DNA of 61,000 nt from Terriglobia bacterium (GTDB lineage: Bacteria > Acidobacteriota > Terriglobia > Acidiferrales > UBA7541), in the NCBI GenBank assembly GCA_023512135.1, contig JAIMAG010000015.1, forward strand, positions 1 to 61,000, given 5' to 3'. The position numbers and the translations under genes were made by a program. Below, one piece after another: positions 32,451 through 42,137 of the stretch. The notes beneath the pieces were generated by a model. That model made no database searches. It had not been told where the DNA came from and worked only from the letters and a program-made list of their open reading frames with translations. Each line of letters opens with the position of its first letter. The stretch's first letter is position 1.

Positions 32451-34331
32451 ATGATGACGGCCACCTCTCAGGAAGCCCCGCAGCGCGGCACCAGCATCGA
32501 ACAGCTCCGAGAAATCGCACGCCGCCTGCGTGTTCATTCCCTGCGTGCCACCACGCGCGCCGGCTCCGGCCATCCCACCTCGTGTCTTTCTGCAGCCGAG
32601 CTGGTGGCGGCCGTGTTCTTTCATGCCATGCGGTTCGACCCGCAAAATCCGCACGCACCCGACTGCGACCGGTTTGTCCTCTCCAAAGGCCATGCGGCAC
32701 CGGTGCTCTATGCGGCGCTGGCCGAAGCCGGTGTGTTTCCCGCCTCCCGCCTGATGACCCTGCGGGAATTTGCGAGCGAACTCGAAGGCCATCCCACGCC
32801 TCGCGTGCCCGGCGTGGATGCCGCGACCGGCTCGCTCGGCCAGGGACTGTCTGTCGGCGCGGGACTGGCCTTGGGCGCGAAGTATCTCGACAAAAATCAG
32901 GCGCGTGTCTATGTGCTGCTCGGCGATGGCGAAATGGCCGAAGGGAACGTGTGGGAAGCGGTCGCGTTTGCTGCGCACTACAAGCTCGACAACCTGACGG
33001 CCCTCGTGGATATCAACGCGCTCGGCCAGAGCGAGCCGACCATGTATCGCCACGATTTGGAAGCCTACCGCCGCCGCTTCGACGCCTACGGCTGGCACAC
33101 GGAGCTGGTCGAAGGCCACGATCTGGCTGCGATCATCGCCGCATTGGATCGCGCCCGGGCCACCCGCGGTCGCCCGCAGGCCATCCTGGCGCGCACGCTG
33201 AAAGGCAAGGGTGTCAGTTTTCTCGAAGGGCAGGAGGGGTGGCACGGCCGGCCGGTGCCCGAAGACCGGTTGGCTGCCGCGCTGGCCGAGCTGGGCGGCG
33301 CGCCCGAGCTGCCTGCGGACGAAGGTCGCAGCTACGCCCGCACCGCATTGCCCGCCCCGCCGGACTTCCCGGCGCCGGCGCCGCCAGCCTACCGCAGAGG
33401 CGAGCTGGTGGCCACGCGCCAGGCCTACGGCACGGCGCTGAAAAAACTCGCGGCCGTGCATCCGCGCGTCGTCGCCGTGGATGGTGACGTAAAAAATTCC
33501 ACCTACGCCGAAATTTTCGCGGACGCGTATCCGGAACGCTTCTTCCAGGGATACATTGCCGAGCAGAACATGGTCAGCGTCGGCGTGGGTCTGGCCGCGC
33601 GCGGTCTGGTGCCCTTTGTCGCCACGTTTGCCTGTTTTCTGTCGCGTGCCTGCGACCAGATTCGCATGGCAGGCATCAGTCGCAGCAACCTGAAACTGGT
33701 CGGCTCGCACTGCGGCGTTTCCATCGGTGAGGATGGTCCTTCGCAGATGGCTCTTGAAGACTTGGCGATGTTTCGTCCCATCCCCGACGCCACAGTGCTT
33801 TACCCGGCCGATGCGGTGGCCACCGAGCGGCTGGTCGAAGCCATGGCGCGACGGCCGGGCATCTGTTTTCTGCGCACCACCCGGCCGAAAACCCCTGTGC
33901 TGTACGGCAACGACGAGCTGTTTCCGATCCCGGGTTTCAAGGTACTGCGCCAGAGCGGGCACGACCGCGCGGCCGTGATTGCCGGCGGCATCACTCTGCA
34001 CGAAGCGCTGCGTGCCGCCGAGCGTCTGCAACAGAAGGGGATTGCTGTGCGGGTGATTGACCTCTACTGCCTGAAGCCGCTTGACGGCGCCGCGCTGCGC
34101 CGCGAAGTGGAAGCTGCCGGCGGGTGCGTCATTACCGTCGAAGACCACTACCCGGAAGGCGGTTTGGGTGAAGCCGTCGCCACCGCGCTGCTCGAATCGG
34201 GCGCACGGCTGGCGGCAATGAAGCGGCTGGCCGTTTCCGGCCTGCCCCACTCGGGCAAGCCCGAAGAATTGCTGGACGCCTTCGGCATCTCCGCCCGACA
34301 CATCGAGGCGGCTGTGGAGGCGCTGCCCTGA
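32451..34331 (+). CDS. tkt: Transketolase
   Basis: A 626-residue thiamine-diphosphate enzyme of the non-oxidative pentose phosphate pathway, starting at ATG 32451 behind AAGGAG. Visible features are SGHPTSCLS near the N-terminus, the TPP motif GDGEMAEGNVWEAVAFAAHY (about 159-178), and the pyrimidine domain with EQNMVSVGVGLAARG and the acid/glycine segment GEDGPSQMALEDLAMFR. A C-terminal domain follows. It is a single-chain enzyme, unlike the split transketolases of some bacteria. It stands alone without other pentose phosphate genes nearby. At about 625 residues it is slightly shorter than the E. coli form. Confidence 0.93.
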   Translation: MMTATSQEAPQRGTSIEQLREIARRLRVHSLRATTRAGSGHPTSCLSAAELVAAVFFHAMRFDPQNPHAPDCDRFVLSKGHAAPVLYAALAEAGVFPASRLMTLREFASELEGHPTPRVPGVDAATGSLGQGLSVGAGLALGAKYLDKNQARVYVLLGDGEMAEGNVWEAVAFAAHYKLDNLTALVDINALGQSEPTMYRHDLEAYRRRFDAYGWHTELVEGHDLAAIIAALDRARATRGRPQAILARTLKGKGVSFLEGQEGWHGRPVPEDRLAAALAELGGAPELPADEGRSYARTALPAPPDFPAPAPPAYRRGELVATRQAYGTALKKLAAVHPRVVAVDGDVKNSTYAEIFADAYPERFFQGYIAEQNMVSVGVGLAARGLVPFVATFACFLSRACDQIRMAGISRSNLKLVGSHCGVSIGEDGPSQMALEDLAMFRPIPDATVLYPADAVATERLVEAMARRPGICFLRTTRPKTPVLYGNDELFPIPGFKVLRQSGHDRAAVIAGGITLHEALRAAERLQQKGIAVRVIDLYCLKPLDGAALRREVEAAGGCVITVEDHYPEGGLGEAVATALLESGARLAAMKRLAVSGLPHSGKPEELLDAFGISARHIEAAVEALP

Positions 34332-34346
34332 GCGGCTCGTCGGCCG

Positions 34347-35186
34347 CTAGGAGGTTTCTTCGGCCAGGACATGCGGCGGCGGCTCGCGCAGTTCCCAGAC
34401 GAGCCCGCACCAGGCAAGCAGTTTCAGCAGGTAGTAGGTGACGTCGATTTCCCACCAGAAAAATCCCTGCCGTGCCGAAGCCATGTAGTGGTGATGATTG
34501 TTGTGCCAGCCTTCCCCCAGCGTGAGCAGCGCCATCAGAAAACTGTTGCGGCTGTCGTCCGGGGTGGGATAGCGGCGACGGCCGAAAACATGGGCAAGCG
34601 AATTCACGAGAAACGAGCCGTGCCACAACAGCACCGTGCTCACGAAAAATCCCCACACCAGCCACCCCCACCCGCCGGCGAGAAACAACGCTACGGCCAG
34701 CGTGAGCGGAGGCACCAGAAACCACCGATTCAGCCAGCGCAACTCGGGGAATTTGTAGAAATCCCGGATCTGTTCCACCTCGGTGCGGTTGTAACGGTTG
34801 CTCAGAATCCAGCCCACGTGCGACCACCAGAATCCCCGCAGTCCGGGGGAGTGCAGATCCTGGTCGGTGTCGGCGTAGCGGTGGTGATGGCGATGATGCG
34901 CAGCCCACCAGAGCACGCCTTTCTGCGCGGACGTCATGGCCGCATAGGCCAGCAAGAATTGGAACGCGCGGCTCGTCTTGAACGCGCGATGCGAAAAATA
35001 GCGGTGATAGCCTGCGGTGACGAAAAACATCCGCGAAAAATAGAGCGCCAGACACAGCGCCACAAACGACCAGCGGAACTCGATCCAGAAAACGGCCAGG
35101 CAGGCCAGATGCACCGCCCAGAAGGGAAGCGTTTTCAGTACAGTCTTGGCTTGTTCTGTGGTTGCGGGCAGCAGTCGTGCAGCCAT
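34347..35186 (-). CDS. Membrane fatty acid desaturase (acyl-CoA/acyl-lipid delta-9 type)
   Basis: A 279-residue di-iron enzyme introducing a double bond in acyl chains. The three histidine boxes are clear: HRYFSH, HHRHHH and HNNHHH. Hydrophobic segments flank them (LACLAVFWIEFRWSFVALCL and VPPLTLAVALFLAGGWGWLV). ATG 35186 is chosen because the upstream part of the frame has no desaturase features and overlaps the promoter (35287-35315). It likely adjusts membrane fluidity. It is convergent with transketolase. Confidence 0.92.
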   Translation of the reverse strand: MAARLLPATTEQAKTVLKTLPFWAVHLACLAVFWIEFRWSFVALCLALYFSRMFFVTAGYHRYFSHRAFKTSRAFQFLLAYAAMTSAQKGVLWWAAHHRHHHRYADTDQDLHSPGLRGFWWSHVGWILSNRYNRTEVEQIRDFYKFPELRWLNRWFLVPPLTLAVALFLAGGWGWLVWGFFVSTVLLWHGSFLVNSLAHVFGRRRYPTPDDSRNSFLMALLTLGEGWHNNHHHYMASARQGFFWWEIDVTYYLLKLLAWCGLVWELREPPPHVLAEETS

Positions 35187-35286
35187 TCGTGTTCGGTTCC
35201 TCTGCCTCGGAGATGTATAGAGCGCCTCTTCCGACGTCGCGAGGAACCCACCGATGGCCCACAGCGCGAAAGAAGAAGACTTCACC

Positions 35287-35315
35287 ACTATAGAGGAGTG
35301 CTGACTGGTCGTCAA
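35287..35315 (-). promoter_or_regulatory. Sigma-70-type promoter of the desaturase gene
   Basis: On the minus strand TTGACG (35310-35315) and TATAGT (35287-35292) are 17 bases apart. The start codon is 100 bases downstream, leaving a leader of about 90 bases in which no known riboswitch is seen. The rest of the 35187-35516 gap holds nothing I can identify. Confidence 0.7.
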
Positions 35316-35516
35316 TCACACCGTGCGGCACGCTGTTTTTTCTTTGCAACGCTGTGCAGCCAGCGTGCGTACACGGCACACCTGTGCCGTTCTGAACACA
35401 CTGCCGGACTGCAGGTCCCTCTGTGACATCTTCACGCGCTGATTTCAAACTGCTTGTCCGCTGTCCGAATGGCCGTCCAGGTGCGAGAACTCTGCCCGGC
35501 AAAACTGCCATTGGTA

Positions 35517-37490
35517 ATGTCGCCGGAGCCGCACCACTTGTCGCTGAAGCCAAAGCCCAGTTCGATACAGAAGCGCTTCATTGTTTTGCAGGCTGCCACG
35601 CTGATGGTTGTGCTCTGGCTGCTGGCTGCGGCGGGGTATTTCGTCTTCTGGATGCAGCGCGAGATGGGTGCGCCGCTCGAGGACCTGCACCATGCTCTGC
35701 TCGTCGCGGCTGAAGTGGAAAAGGAGATGGAAGAGCTGAAAGCTGCGGCCGTTGAGCTGCACGACTCCGGTGGGCAACAGAGCACCGCCGTGCTGGTGGC
35801 TACTGCAGAACGTCTGGAGCGGTTGCGTCATCGGTACATCGAACTTCCCCTGGTGGGTGAAGAGCAGCCTCTGGCCCTTCAGGTGTTTCGGTCTACCGGC
35901 CAGGTGGTGGAATTGGCCCAGGAGCTTGCGCAATCTTCTTCCCGGACTCCCCCGCAGCACCACCTGCTGCGGACAATGATCCGGCTCCATGTCGAGGCGC
36001 AGGAGCATCTGCATCGCATCCACGCGCTGCAGATCGCCCGTGCTCAGGCCAGCTACCAGCGCATCCGCCGCTCCATGCTTTGGCTCGGCGGATTGCTGGC
36101 GGTTGCGGTTGCGTTCGCCATCGGGATGATCAGCCTGTTCCGACGGATGCATCGCCGACTGCTCTGGCAGCCACTGGAAGCGCTGCGTCAGATGGTGTTA
36201 CAGGTGCGCGGGGGCCAATTGGACCTGCACGGGCCGGTGCCCGATGCCCTGGAATTGGAGCCCCTGTTCCTCTCTTTCTACGAGATGGCCGCCGAGTTGC
36301 GCGAGATGCGCGAGGCGCTCGAGCAGAAGGTGCGCGAACGCACGGCCCGGCTCGAACAGGCCCACCAGCAGCTGGTGCGCGCCGCCAAGCTCTCTGCCCT
36401 CGGCCAGCTCGTCTCCGGCGTCGCTCACGAAGTGAACAATCCGCTCACGGTGATCCTGGGCTTCAGCGAGGTCGCCCTCATGCGCGACGATCTGCCCGCA
36501 CGCCTGCGTGCGCACCTGGAAGCCATCCGCACCGAAGCCCTGCGGCTGAAAAATGTCGTGGCCAATCTCACCCGTTTCTCGCAGCAGCAGGCCGCCCGTA
36601 TGGCCCGCATTGACCTCCGCGACGTCCTCGCTCGCCTCATCCAGCTCCGCAGCTATCAGCTCCGTGTCCACGGCATCCGTCTGCATTACCACCCGCCGTC
36701 GCAGCCCGTTTTCGTTTGCGGAGACGCCGAGCAGCTTCTCCAGGTGTTCTTCAACCTGATGCTCAACGCCGAGCAGGCCATCAAACGGGCTCGCGCCGAA
36801 GGAGACATCTGGCTGCACTGTTCGGCCGAGGTCGGTCGTGTCGTCGTCTCGGTGCAGGACAACGGCGCGGGCATTCCCTCTGAGCTGCGCGAGCAGATCT
36901 TTGAGCCGCTGTTTACCTCCAAACCGATGGGACGCGGCACCGGCCTCGGCCTCACCGTCGCTTACGAAATCGTCCGTCAGCATCACGGAGAAATCCGCGT
37001 CGAAAGCGAGCCGGGGCGGGGCAGCACGTTTTCCATCGTTCTGCCCGAAGACCGCCAACCCGCTGCTGCGGACGACCATCCTGTCGAACCCGCTCATGCT
37101 TCTGCACCGGTCACGGGCCTTGCCCTTGTCCTGGACGACGAGCCGGCCATTGCCGCCCTGCTGGAGCAACTGCTGAGTGCCTGCGGCTGGCGAACGCTCG
37201 TGCGGTACGATGCCGCTCAGCTCGAAGCGGAACTCCACACCGTTGCGCCGGACCTCATTCTGTGCGACCTGAAAATGCCCGGGCGTACCGGTCTGGATGT
37301 GCTCCGCTGGCTTCGGCAACACCGGCCCGCGCTCGCCGCACGTTTTATCCTGATGACTGGCGACATGGCCGATGCCGAAGCTCATGCCGGAGAACTCGCC
37401 GGTGTCGTTATTCTGCTGAAACCGTTCACAGCCCAAGCGTTGCAAGACGCCATCGGCCGGCTTGGTCCCGCAGCCAGGCCGCCCCTCTAG
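35517..37490 (+). CDS. Hybrid sensor histidine kinase with C-terminal receiver domain
   Basis: This membrane kinase has 657 residues. Two membrane segments (about 22-42 and 185-205) enclose a helical sensor region, then a HAMP-like linker and coiled coil. The HisKA site is LVSGVAHEVNNPLTVILGFS (phosphorylated His in AHEVNNP). The ATPase lobe has NLMLNAEQAI (N box), DNGAGIP (G1) and GTGLGLTVAYEIV (G2). The receiver (about 530-650) shows VLDDEPAI, the phosphorylatable aspartate in LILCDLKMPG, MTGD and LLKPF. No partner regulator or output gene is adjacent. Several in-frame starts exist (35454, 35469, 35517). I chose the ATG before the basic pre-membrane segment. Confidence 0.87.
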   Translation: MSPEPHHLSLKPKPSSIQKRFIVLQAATLMVVLWLLAAAGYFVFWMQREMGAPLEDLHHALLVAAEVEKEMEELKAAAVELHDSGGQQSTAVLVATAERLERLRHRYIELPLVGEEQPLALQVFRSTGQVVELAQELAQSSSRTPPQHHLLRTMIRLHVEAQEHLHRIHALQIARAQASYQRIRRSMLWLGGLLAVAVAFAIGMISLFRRMHRRLLWQPLEALRQMVLQVRGGQLDLHGPVPDALELEPLFLSFYEMAAELREMREALEQKVRERTARLEQAHQQLVRAAKLSALGQLVSGVAHEVNNPLTVILGFSEVALMRDDLPARLRAHLEAIRTEALRLKNVVANLTRFSQQQAARMARIDLRDVLARLIQLRSYQLRVHGIRLHYHPPSQPVFVCGDAEQLLQVFFNLMLNAEQAIKRARAEGDIWLHCSAEVGRVVVSVQDNGAGIPSELREQIFEPLFTSKPMGRGTGLGLTVAYEIVRQHHGEIRVESEPGRGSTFSIVLPEDRQPAAADDHPVEPAHASAPVTGLALVLDDEPAIAALLEQLLSACGWRTLVRYDAAQLEAELHTVAPDLILCDLKMPGRTGLDVLRWLRQHRPALAARFILMTGDMADAEAHAGELAGVVILLKPFTAQALQDAIGRLGPAARPPL

Positions 37491-37583
37491 GGGGTTCTCC
37501 CCCGAGGCCTCCCGATGTCTTCCTGGTAGCGATGTGATATCTTCTGCCTGCCTTTCGCAATCAGTGCAGGCGGTGGCACATCC

Positions 37584-37862
37584 ATGTCGGAAAAACTGGT
37601 TCTGGTCGGTGTGATTCCGCAGGTGGTTGTGCTGGGGCCGGGTGAGCAGATTGTCTGGCTATCCGATGCCGGCACGCTTCGGGTCGAGTTCGACCCGAAG
37701 CGCTGCCCGTTTTCCTCCAACGTATTCCAGGCTCCGGCGGGTGTGCAGCTGCTGAGCGGCCCGGTGCGGCCCGGCACGAAGCCGGGCTCGTACCGCTACC
37801 GCATTGCCATCAACGACGTGGTGATTGCGCAGGGCGAGGTGATTCTGCGCGAACGGTCCTGA
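37584..37862 (+). CDS. Small beta-rich hypothetical protein
   Basis: A 92-residue protein from ATG 37584. The pattern PQVVVLGPGEQIVWLSDAGT, then FQAPAGVQLLSGPVRPGTKP and SYRYRIAINDVV, suggests a small all-beta fold reminiscent of cupredoxin-like domains. The metal-binding His and Met residues are absent. There is no signal peptide. It is convergent with the gene at 37873-38301. Confidence 0.5.
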   Translation: MSEKLVLVGVIPQVVVLGPGEQIVWLSDAGTLRVEFDPKRCPFSSNVFQAPAGVQLLSGPVRPGTKPGSYRYRIAINDVVIAQGEVILRERS

Positions 37863-37864
37863 CA

Positions 37865-37898
37865 GGGCGCGTTCAATCGCTCGCCAGCGAACGCGCCC
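37865..37898. terminator. Inverted repeat between convergent genes
   Basis: GGGCGCGTTC (37865-37874) and GAACGCGCCC (37889-37898) form a perfect 10-base stem with a 14-base loop, at the junction of two convergent genes and overlapping the end of the minus-strand one. It could end transcription in both directions, but no T run is present. Confidence 0.4.
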
Positions 37899-38301
37899 GC
37901 TCCTCCGCGGATGCGTGGGCCAGGTTGCGTCGCAGGGTGGAAAGTAGAAAGGGTGGCACGGGTTTTTCCGCCGGCACCAGCACTGCGGTGGCCCGCCGCG
38001 GAAACTCATTCCGCCGGTCGAGCTGGAGTCCGGTTTCTCTCAGCAGCTCTTCGACCAGCTTCGGGTCGTCCGAGCGGTCCACGGCCCAGAACCACAGCCG
38101 CTCCTCGTTGTGCTGCAAAAACTGCAGGGCTTCAGCCAGCTTCTTGATGGCTCGGTCGAACGACGAAGCCAGGAAATAGACCGGCAAGCTCCACTCGTGC
38201 CGTCGGAACACCGCGCGCACCCGAACGCAATATTTCCCGTTCTGCGTGCGTTCGATCGCGCACTGGTATTCGTTCTGCTGACGGCTGTTTTTCTGCGGCA
38301 T
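37873..38301 (-). CDS. Hypothetical protein
   Basis: A 142-residue protein from ATG 38301. Residues 12-75 (YQCAIERTQNGKYCVRVRAV, then FFRRHEW-like strands and the helix SFDRAIKKLAEALQFLQHNE) form an alpha/beta domain. The rest is charged and helical. I recognise no family. It lies downstream of the PpiD-like gene on the same strand but 215 bases away. Confidence 0.5.
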   Translation of the reverse strand: MPQKNSRQQNEYQCAIERTQNGKYCVRVRAVFRRHEWSLPVYFLASSFDRAIKKLAEALQFLQHNEERLWFWAVDRSDDPKLVEELLRETGLQLDRRNEFPRRATAVLVPAEKPVPPFLLSTLRRNLAHASAEERARSLASD

Positions 38302-38515
38302 GGTACACCTCGAACCTTGCTGAGTCGACGCTGCGCGGGCGCCCCGCTGTGGGCGCCCAATTCCGTGGTGACCTTGGCGGTCGCTCGTCCAGGGAAGGCT
38401 TCGGGGGCCGGCGGGCGCTGCGCCTACCGACCACCGTGAAAATGCTAGCCTGCTGCCGAAAGGAAGGCAATCAAAAAGGAAGCAACTATAACTGCTTTGC
38501 TTTCAAATAGATAGA

Positions 38516-40441
38516 TTAACCGCCGGCCGGAACACGGAGCCTGGCGAGGGCTTCCTGGTTGATTTCCAGCTTGCCTTGCTGACGGAGTCGCTGCTCGAGG
38601 GCGGAGCGGAAGGCTTCGTAGGCCAGCGTTTTTTTCTCTTCGAGCAACTGATTGCGAAGAGTTTCTCTTTGTGCCGCGAGTTCCTGAGGATTGGCTTCCT
38701 GGCGTTCCAGCACCCGGAAGACCACCCAGTCGGTTCCGAGCGAGAGGGGAGCGCTGCTTTCGCCCGGCTTCATCTGGAAAGCGGCGGCGAGCTGGCTGGC
38801 GTTGCCGAGCGGTTCGACGTAACCGTTGCGGGCAAAGAACTCGGTGGTTTGCGCGGTCAACCCGAGTGCTCGCGCCGCCGCACTCAGCGCTTCGCCGGCT
38901 TGAGCGCGCCGAGCTAGTTCTTCGGCGCGCGCGCGCGCCAGACTGACGGCGCGGAGTTTGCGCAGCTCGTCGGTCACCCGCTCGCGGACCTCGTCCAGCG
39001 TGCCTTGGTGTGCGGGCAGGATCTCCTTCACCGTGACCACGACGTGGCCCCGTTCGATCGCCACCGGCGCGCTCAGCTCGCCCGGACGCAGCCGAAAAAT
39101 GACGTTCTGCAGGTTCGCATCGCTGCCCAGCTCGCCGATCGGATCGCCGGGTCCGACCGGTGGCACCTCCTGCACGCGCAGCCCGAGCTCGGCAGCAATT
39201 TCTTCGATGGGCCGCCGGGTGGATTGGCGCACCGCTGCCGCCAGCTTTTCCGCCAACTCTTCGATGCGGCGACGGGTCTGCTGCTCGCGCAGCGTTGCCG
39301 CGATCGAATCGCGCACCTCCTCGAAACTCTTCGTTCGCGCGGTTTCACGCTCTTCGACTTTCAGAATGTGAAATCCATACTGGGTCCGGACCAGGTCGGA
39401 AATGCTGCCCACCGGCAGAGTGAATGCTGTTTGTTCGAATTCCGGAACGGTCTGTCCGCGGAGGATCCAGCCCAGGTCACCGCCGTTCGGTGCGGTGGTG
39501 TCTTCGGAAAATTCCCGGGCCAGTTGGGCGAAATCCTCTCCGCGCCGTGCCCGGCGGAGTACTTGTTCGGCTTTCTTGTGAACTTCTTCGATTTCGGCTT
39601 CGGTCTTGCCGAAGGTTTTGAACAGGATGTGCCGCACGCGGACACGGTTTTCCACCCGGTACTGATCCAGGTTGGCGTTGTAGTAGTTTCGCAGCTCGGT
39701 TTCCGTGGGAGAGACCTGGTTGCGGATCTGTTCCCGGTCGAGCAGCACATAGCGCACACTGCGCTTTTCCGGCACCTGGTAGCTCGAGCGATTTTCTTCG
39801 AAATGCCGTGCAATTTCTTCGTTCGTCAAGGCTATCTGGGATTCGAGCGCGGCCGGGCTGATCCGCACGAATTCGATTTTTACTTTTTCATTGCGACGAC
39901 GGAATTCCTGTTCGATTTCTTCCGGTGTGACACCGATCCCATCCGTCACCAGCCGCCGCAGTTTCGTTTCCAGCAGTCCCAGTCGGACGCGGTCCTCGAA
40001 CTCCGCGACCGTCATTCCGAAGCGCGACTGCACCTCGGCCGAGTAGCGGTCCATACCCAGAAACGTATCGCCCGCAAACACCGCAGGCAGGCGGGACTTG
40101 ATGAACTCGGCGTGTTCTTCTTCGGTGACGCGAATGCCCAGTCGCCGCGCTTCTTCTTCCAGCATGCGTTCGTAGAGCAGCTGTTGGAAGACGGTGTTGG
40201 CATAGAAGCCGCGCAGCGCTGCCGGAATCTGCTGCAACCGTTCGATTTCGCGCAACTGCTGTTCGACCATGGCCGTGGTGATTTCCTGCCGACCGACGCG
40301 GGCCAACACATCGGCGCGGTTGCCGAACGAACCCACGCCGGTGGGCACCAGTGTGATCACCATGGCGCCGCCGATCATGGCGACCACCAGTACGAGCAGT
40401 ATGCGCTTGAGCACATCGCGCCTTTGAAAAATTTGCAGCAT
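38516..40441 (-). CDS. PpiD/SurA-like periplasmic peptidyl-prolyl isomerase
   Basis: A 641-residue envelope folding factor from ATG 40441 behind AGAGGAA. One N-terminal membrane anchor (ILLVLVVAMIGGAMVITLV, about 14-32) is preceded by the MLQIFQRRD segment seen in PpiD proteins. A SurA_N-like helical domain (45-240) follows, then a parvulin rotamase domain (about 275-370) with RVRHILFKT, FAQLAREFSEDTTAPNGGDL and GFHILKVEE. A second degenerate rotamase-like part lies at 440-580. It likely helps outer-membrane or secreted proteins to fold. It is expressed from the strong promoter at 40476-40504. Confidence 0.88.
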   Translation of the reverse strand: MLQIFQRRDVLKRILLVLVVAMIGGAMVITLVPTGVGSFGNRADVLARVGRQEITTAMVEQQLREIERLQQIPAALRGFYANTVFQQLLYERMLEEEARRLGIRVTEEEHAEFIKSRLPAVFAGDTFLGMDRYSAEVQSRFGMTVAEFEDRVRLGLLETKLRRLVTDGIGVTPEEIEQEFRRRNEKVKIEFVRISPAALESQIALTNEEIARHFEENRSSYQVPEKRSVRYVLLDREQIRNQVSPTETELRNYYNANLDQYRVENRVRVRHILFKTFGKTEAEIEEVHKKAEQVLRRARRGEDFAQLAREFSEDTTAPNGGDLGWILRGQTVPEFEQTAFTLPVGSISDLVRTQYGFHILKVEERETARTKSFEEVRDSIAATLREQQTRRRIEELAEKLAAAVRQSTRRPIEEIAAELGLRVQEVPPVGPGDPIGELGSDANLQNVIFRLRPGELSAPVAIERGHVVVTVKEILPAHQGTLDEVRERVTDELRKLRAVSLARARAEELARRAQAGEALSAAARALGLTAQTTEFFARNGYVEPLGNASQLAAAFQMKPGESSAPLSLGTDWVVFRVLERQEANPQELAAQRETLRNQLLEEKKTLAYEAFRSALEQRLRQQGKLEINQEALARLRVPAGG

Positions 40442-40475
40442 TCGGTTCCTCTCCGCGGCTTCCCTGAAAACACCC

Positions 40476-40504
40476 ATTATAGGCGTTGCCGGCCGCGCTC
40501 ACAA
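40476..40504 (-). promoter_or_regulatory. Strong promoter of the PpiD-like gene
   Basis: On the minus strand a perfect TATAAT (40476-40481) is preceded, after 17 bases, by TTGTGA (40499-40504). The start codon lies 35 bases downstream. Confidence 0.75.
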
Positions 40505-40734
40505 TCCACATGGTCCCCGGAAAGGGGAAAGGTGCATCCTAACACCTGGCGAGATTGCCCTGCCGGACGGGGGGAGGCAGAAGCAGCTCGCCGCCCGCCT
40601 GGGAGGCGCATTTCGAAGTGGCCGTGGGTACCCTCCGAAAGATTCGGGGCGTTGGCGGATACGCAACGCGGTTCGGGGCCGGCGGAAACGGGTTTCTGGT
40701 CGTGTGCTAGATTGTAAATTCGATTTCGCGTGCG

Positions 40735-42012
40735 ATGAGCCACACGACTCAGCAGCCACCCAAGCCCGAGAAGATTTCCCGGGTCGAAGTGTACTGGCAC
40801 ACGGTGACTTACCGCACCGTGGTGGTGCTCGTGCTGCTCGTGGGGGCGGTGGTTTTACTGGTCTGGTATCTGATGAATCCGGCGTTCCTCACCCAGAGCC
40901 TGGAGCGTTTCGCCGCGACGTTTGCCAGCAACCCGGGAGCGGCTGTGCAGCCGGTGGGCAGTCAGGTGCGATTTGTCAACCTGGACGGTCGGGTGCACGT
41001 CAAAAAAGCCGATTCGGTGGACTGGGTGCCGGCCGACTACCGCATGGTGCTCGACAAGGGCGACCTGATTCGCACCGGCCCTGACGGGGTGGCTCGCCTC
41101 AGCTTTGCCGACGGCACCACCTACACCGTCAAACCTGACACGCTGATGACGGTCGAAGAAAACAGTGTCTACACCAATCGCACCACCCGCGTCGGGGTGC
41201 GCATCGCCACCGGAGCCGTGGACCTTTCGACGGGCACCTGGGAGGCGCCCGGTTCATCGGCCCGGGTATCGTTCGAAAATGCCGTGGCTTCGCTGAAAGA
41301 AAACAGCCGCGCTGCCGTGCGCACCGACCCGGCCCGCAACCAGCACGAAATCACGGTCACGGCAGGCGCGGCCGACCTGCAGCGGGGAAGTGTGAACATC
41401 CCGGTCAACCGCTGGGAGAAAGTCAGCTTCGCCACGGGCGGCGAAATCACGAAAACGCAGGTACTGGCTCCGCCCGAACTGGTCGAACCGGTCAACTTTC
41501 AGCCGATTATCGTGCCCGAGCCGCGTCAGGCCACCGTCCGCTTCACATGGCGCACCGTGCCCCAGGCGGCGGCTTACCATCTGCGCGTTGGTACTTCCTC
41601 GATGTTCACGCAGGTCGTGGCGGAGCGCCGCGTGCAAAGCACTTCAGCAACGCTTTCGGGCCTGGACGCCGGAGATTATTTCTGGACAGTGGCGGCTATT
41701 GACGCGGAAGGCAAACAGAGTGAACCGAGCGACGCTTATAAGTTCACCCTGGTCGCCCAGGGTAAGGGCGAGGAGATGCTGCTGGAGATCGAAGGCACGC
41801 AACTGCACGGCAGTGTAGTGGAGGTCATCGGCCGCACCGAGCCGGGCGCAGCGGTGTTGATCAACGGCCAGCCGGTGGCCAATTTGCGTTCCGACGGCCG
41901 CTTCCGGCACTACACGCCGCCGTTGCCGCGCGGCAATCAGGTCATTGTCGTTACCGGGCAGAACCGACGGGGTGCGACCGCAATCAAACGGGTGCCAGTC
42001 GTGATACCCTAG
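40735..42012 (+). CDS. Membrane-anchored FecR-domain protein
   Basis: A 425-residue protein from ATG 40735. A transmembrane segment (VVVLVLLVGAVVLLVWYL, about 29-46) is followed by a FecR-like domain (80-215) with LDKGDLIRTGPDGVARLSFA and DGTTYTVKPDTLM. A fibronectin III-like domain (about 255-340, VRFTWRTVPQAAAYHLRVGT) and a C-terminal Ig-like domain (VEVIGRTEPGAAVLINGQPV) complete it. No sigma factor or TonB receptor lies nearby, so this is not a classical FecR regulator. It more likely binds peptidoglycan or envelope partners, and it stands directly before mreB. Confidence 0.78.
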   Translation: MSHTTQQPPKPEKISRVEVYWHTVTYRTVVVLVLLVGAVVLLVWYLMNPAFLTQSLERFAATFASNPGAAVQPVGSQVRFVNLDGRVHVKKADSVDWVPADYRMVLDKGDLIRTGPDGVARLSFADGTTYTVKPDTLMTVEENSVYTNRTTRVGVRIATGAVDLSTGTWEAPGSSARVSFENAVASLKENSRAAVRTDPARNQHEITVTAGAADLQRGSVNIPVNRWEKVSFATGGEITKTQVLAPPELVEPVNFQPIIVPEPRQATVRFTWRTVPQAAAYHLRVGTSSMFTQVVAERRVQSTSATLSGLDAGDYFWTVAAIDAEGKQSEPSDAYKFTLVAQGKGEEMLLEIEGTQLHGSVVEVIGRTEPGAAVLINGQPVANLRSDGRFRHYTPPLPRGNQVIVVTGQNRRGATAIKRVPVVIP

Positions 42013-42137
42013 GGGGCGCGCAACGCTGGGCCGGCCGGCTTCGGCACCCCCACCGACCGGCTCTGGGGGACGCCGGCTCCCGTCTGCGACCCCGGATCCC
42101 TCCGATGAGGCCAGGCGGGAACGGCGGATAGAGGCCT

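Noticed and set aside
30861-34301. Very long open frame on the minus strand extending upstream of the aminotransferase across transketolase
   Set aside because: The upstream 740 residues are antisense to a clear transketolase gene and have shadow-like His/Gln/Arg/Gly composition. The aminotransferase starts at 32072 with a family-typical N-terminus.
42013-42137. Promoter for mreB between the FecR gene and mreB
   Set aside because: No pair of boxes with acceptable spacing was found, so mreB may be transcribed with the FecR gene or from a non-canonical promoter.
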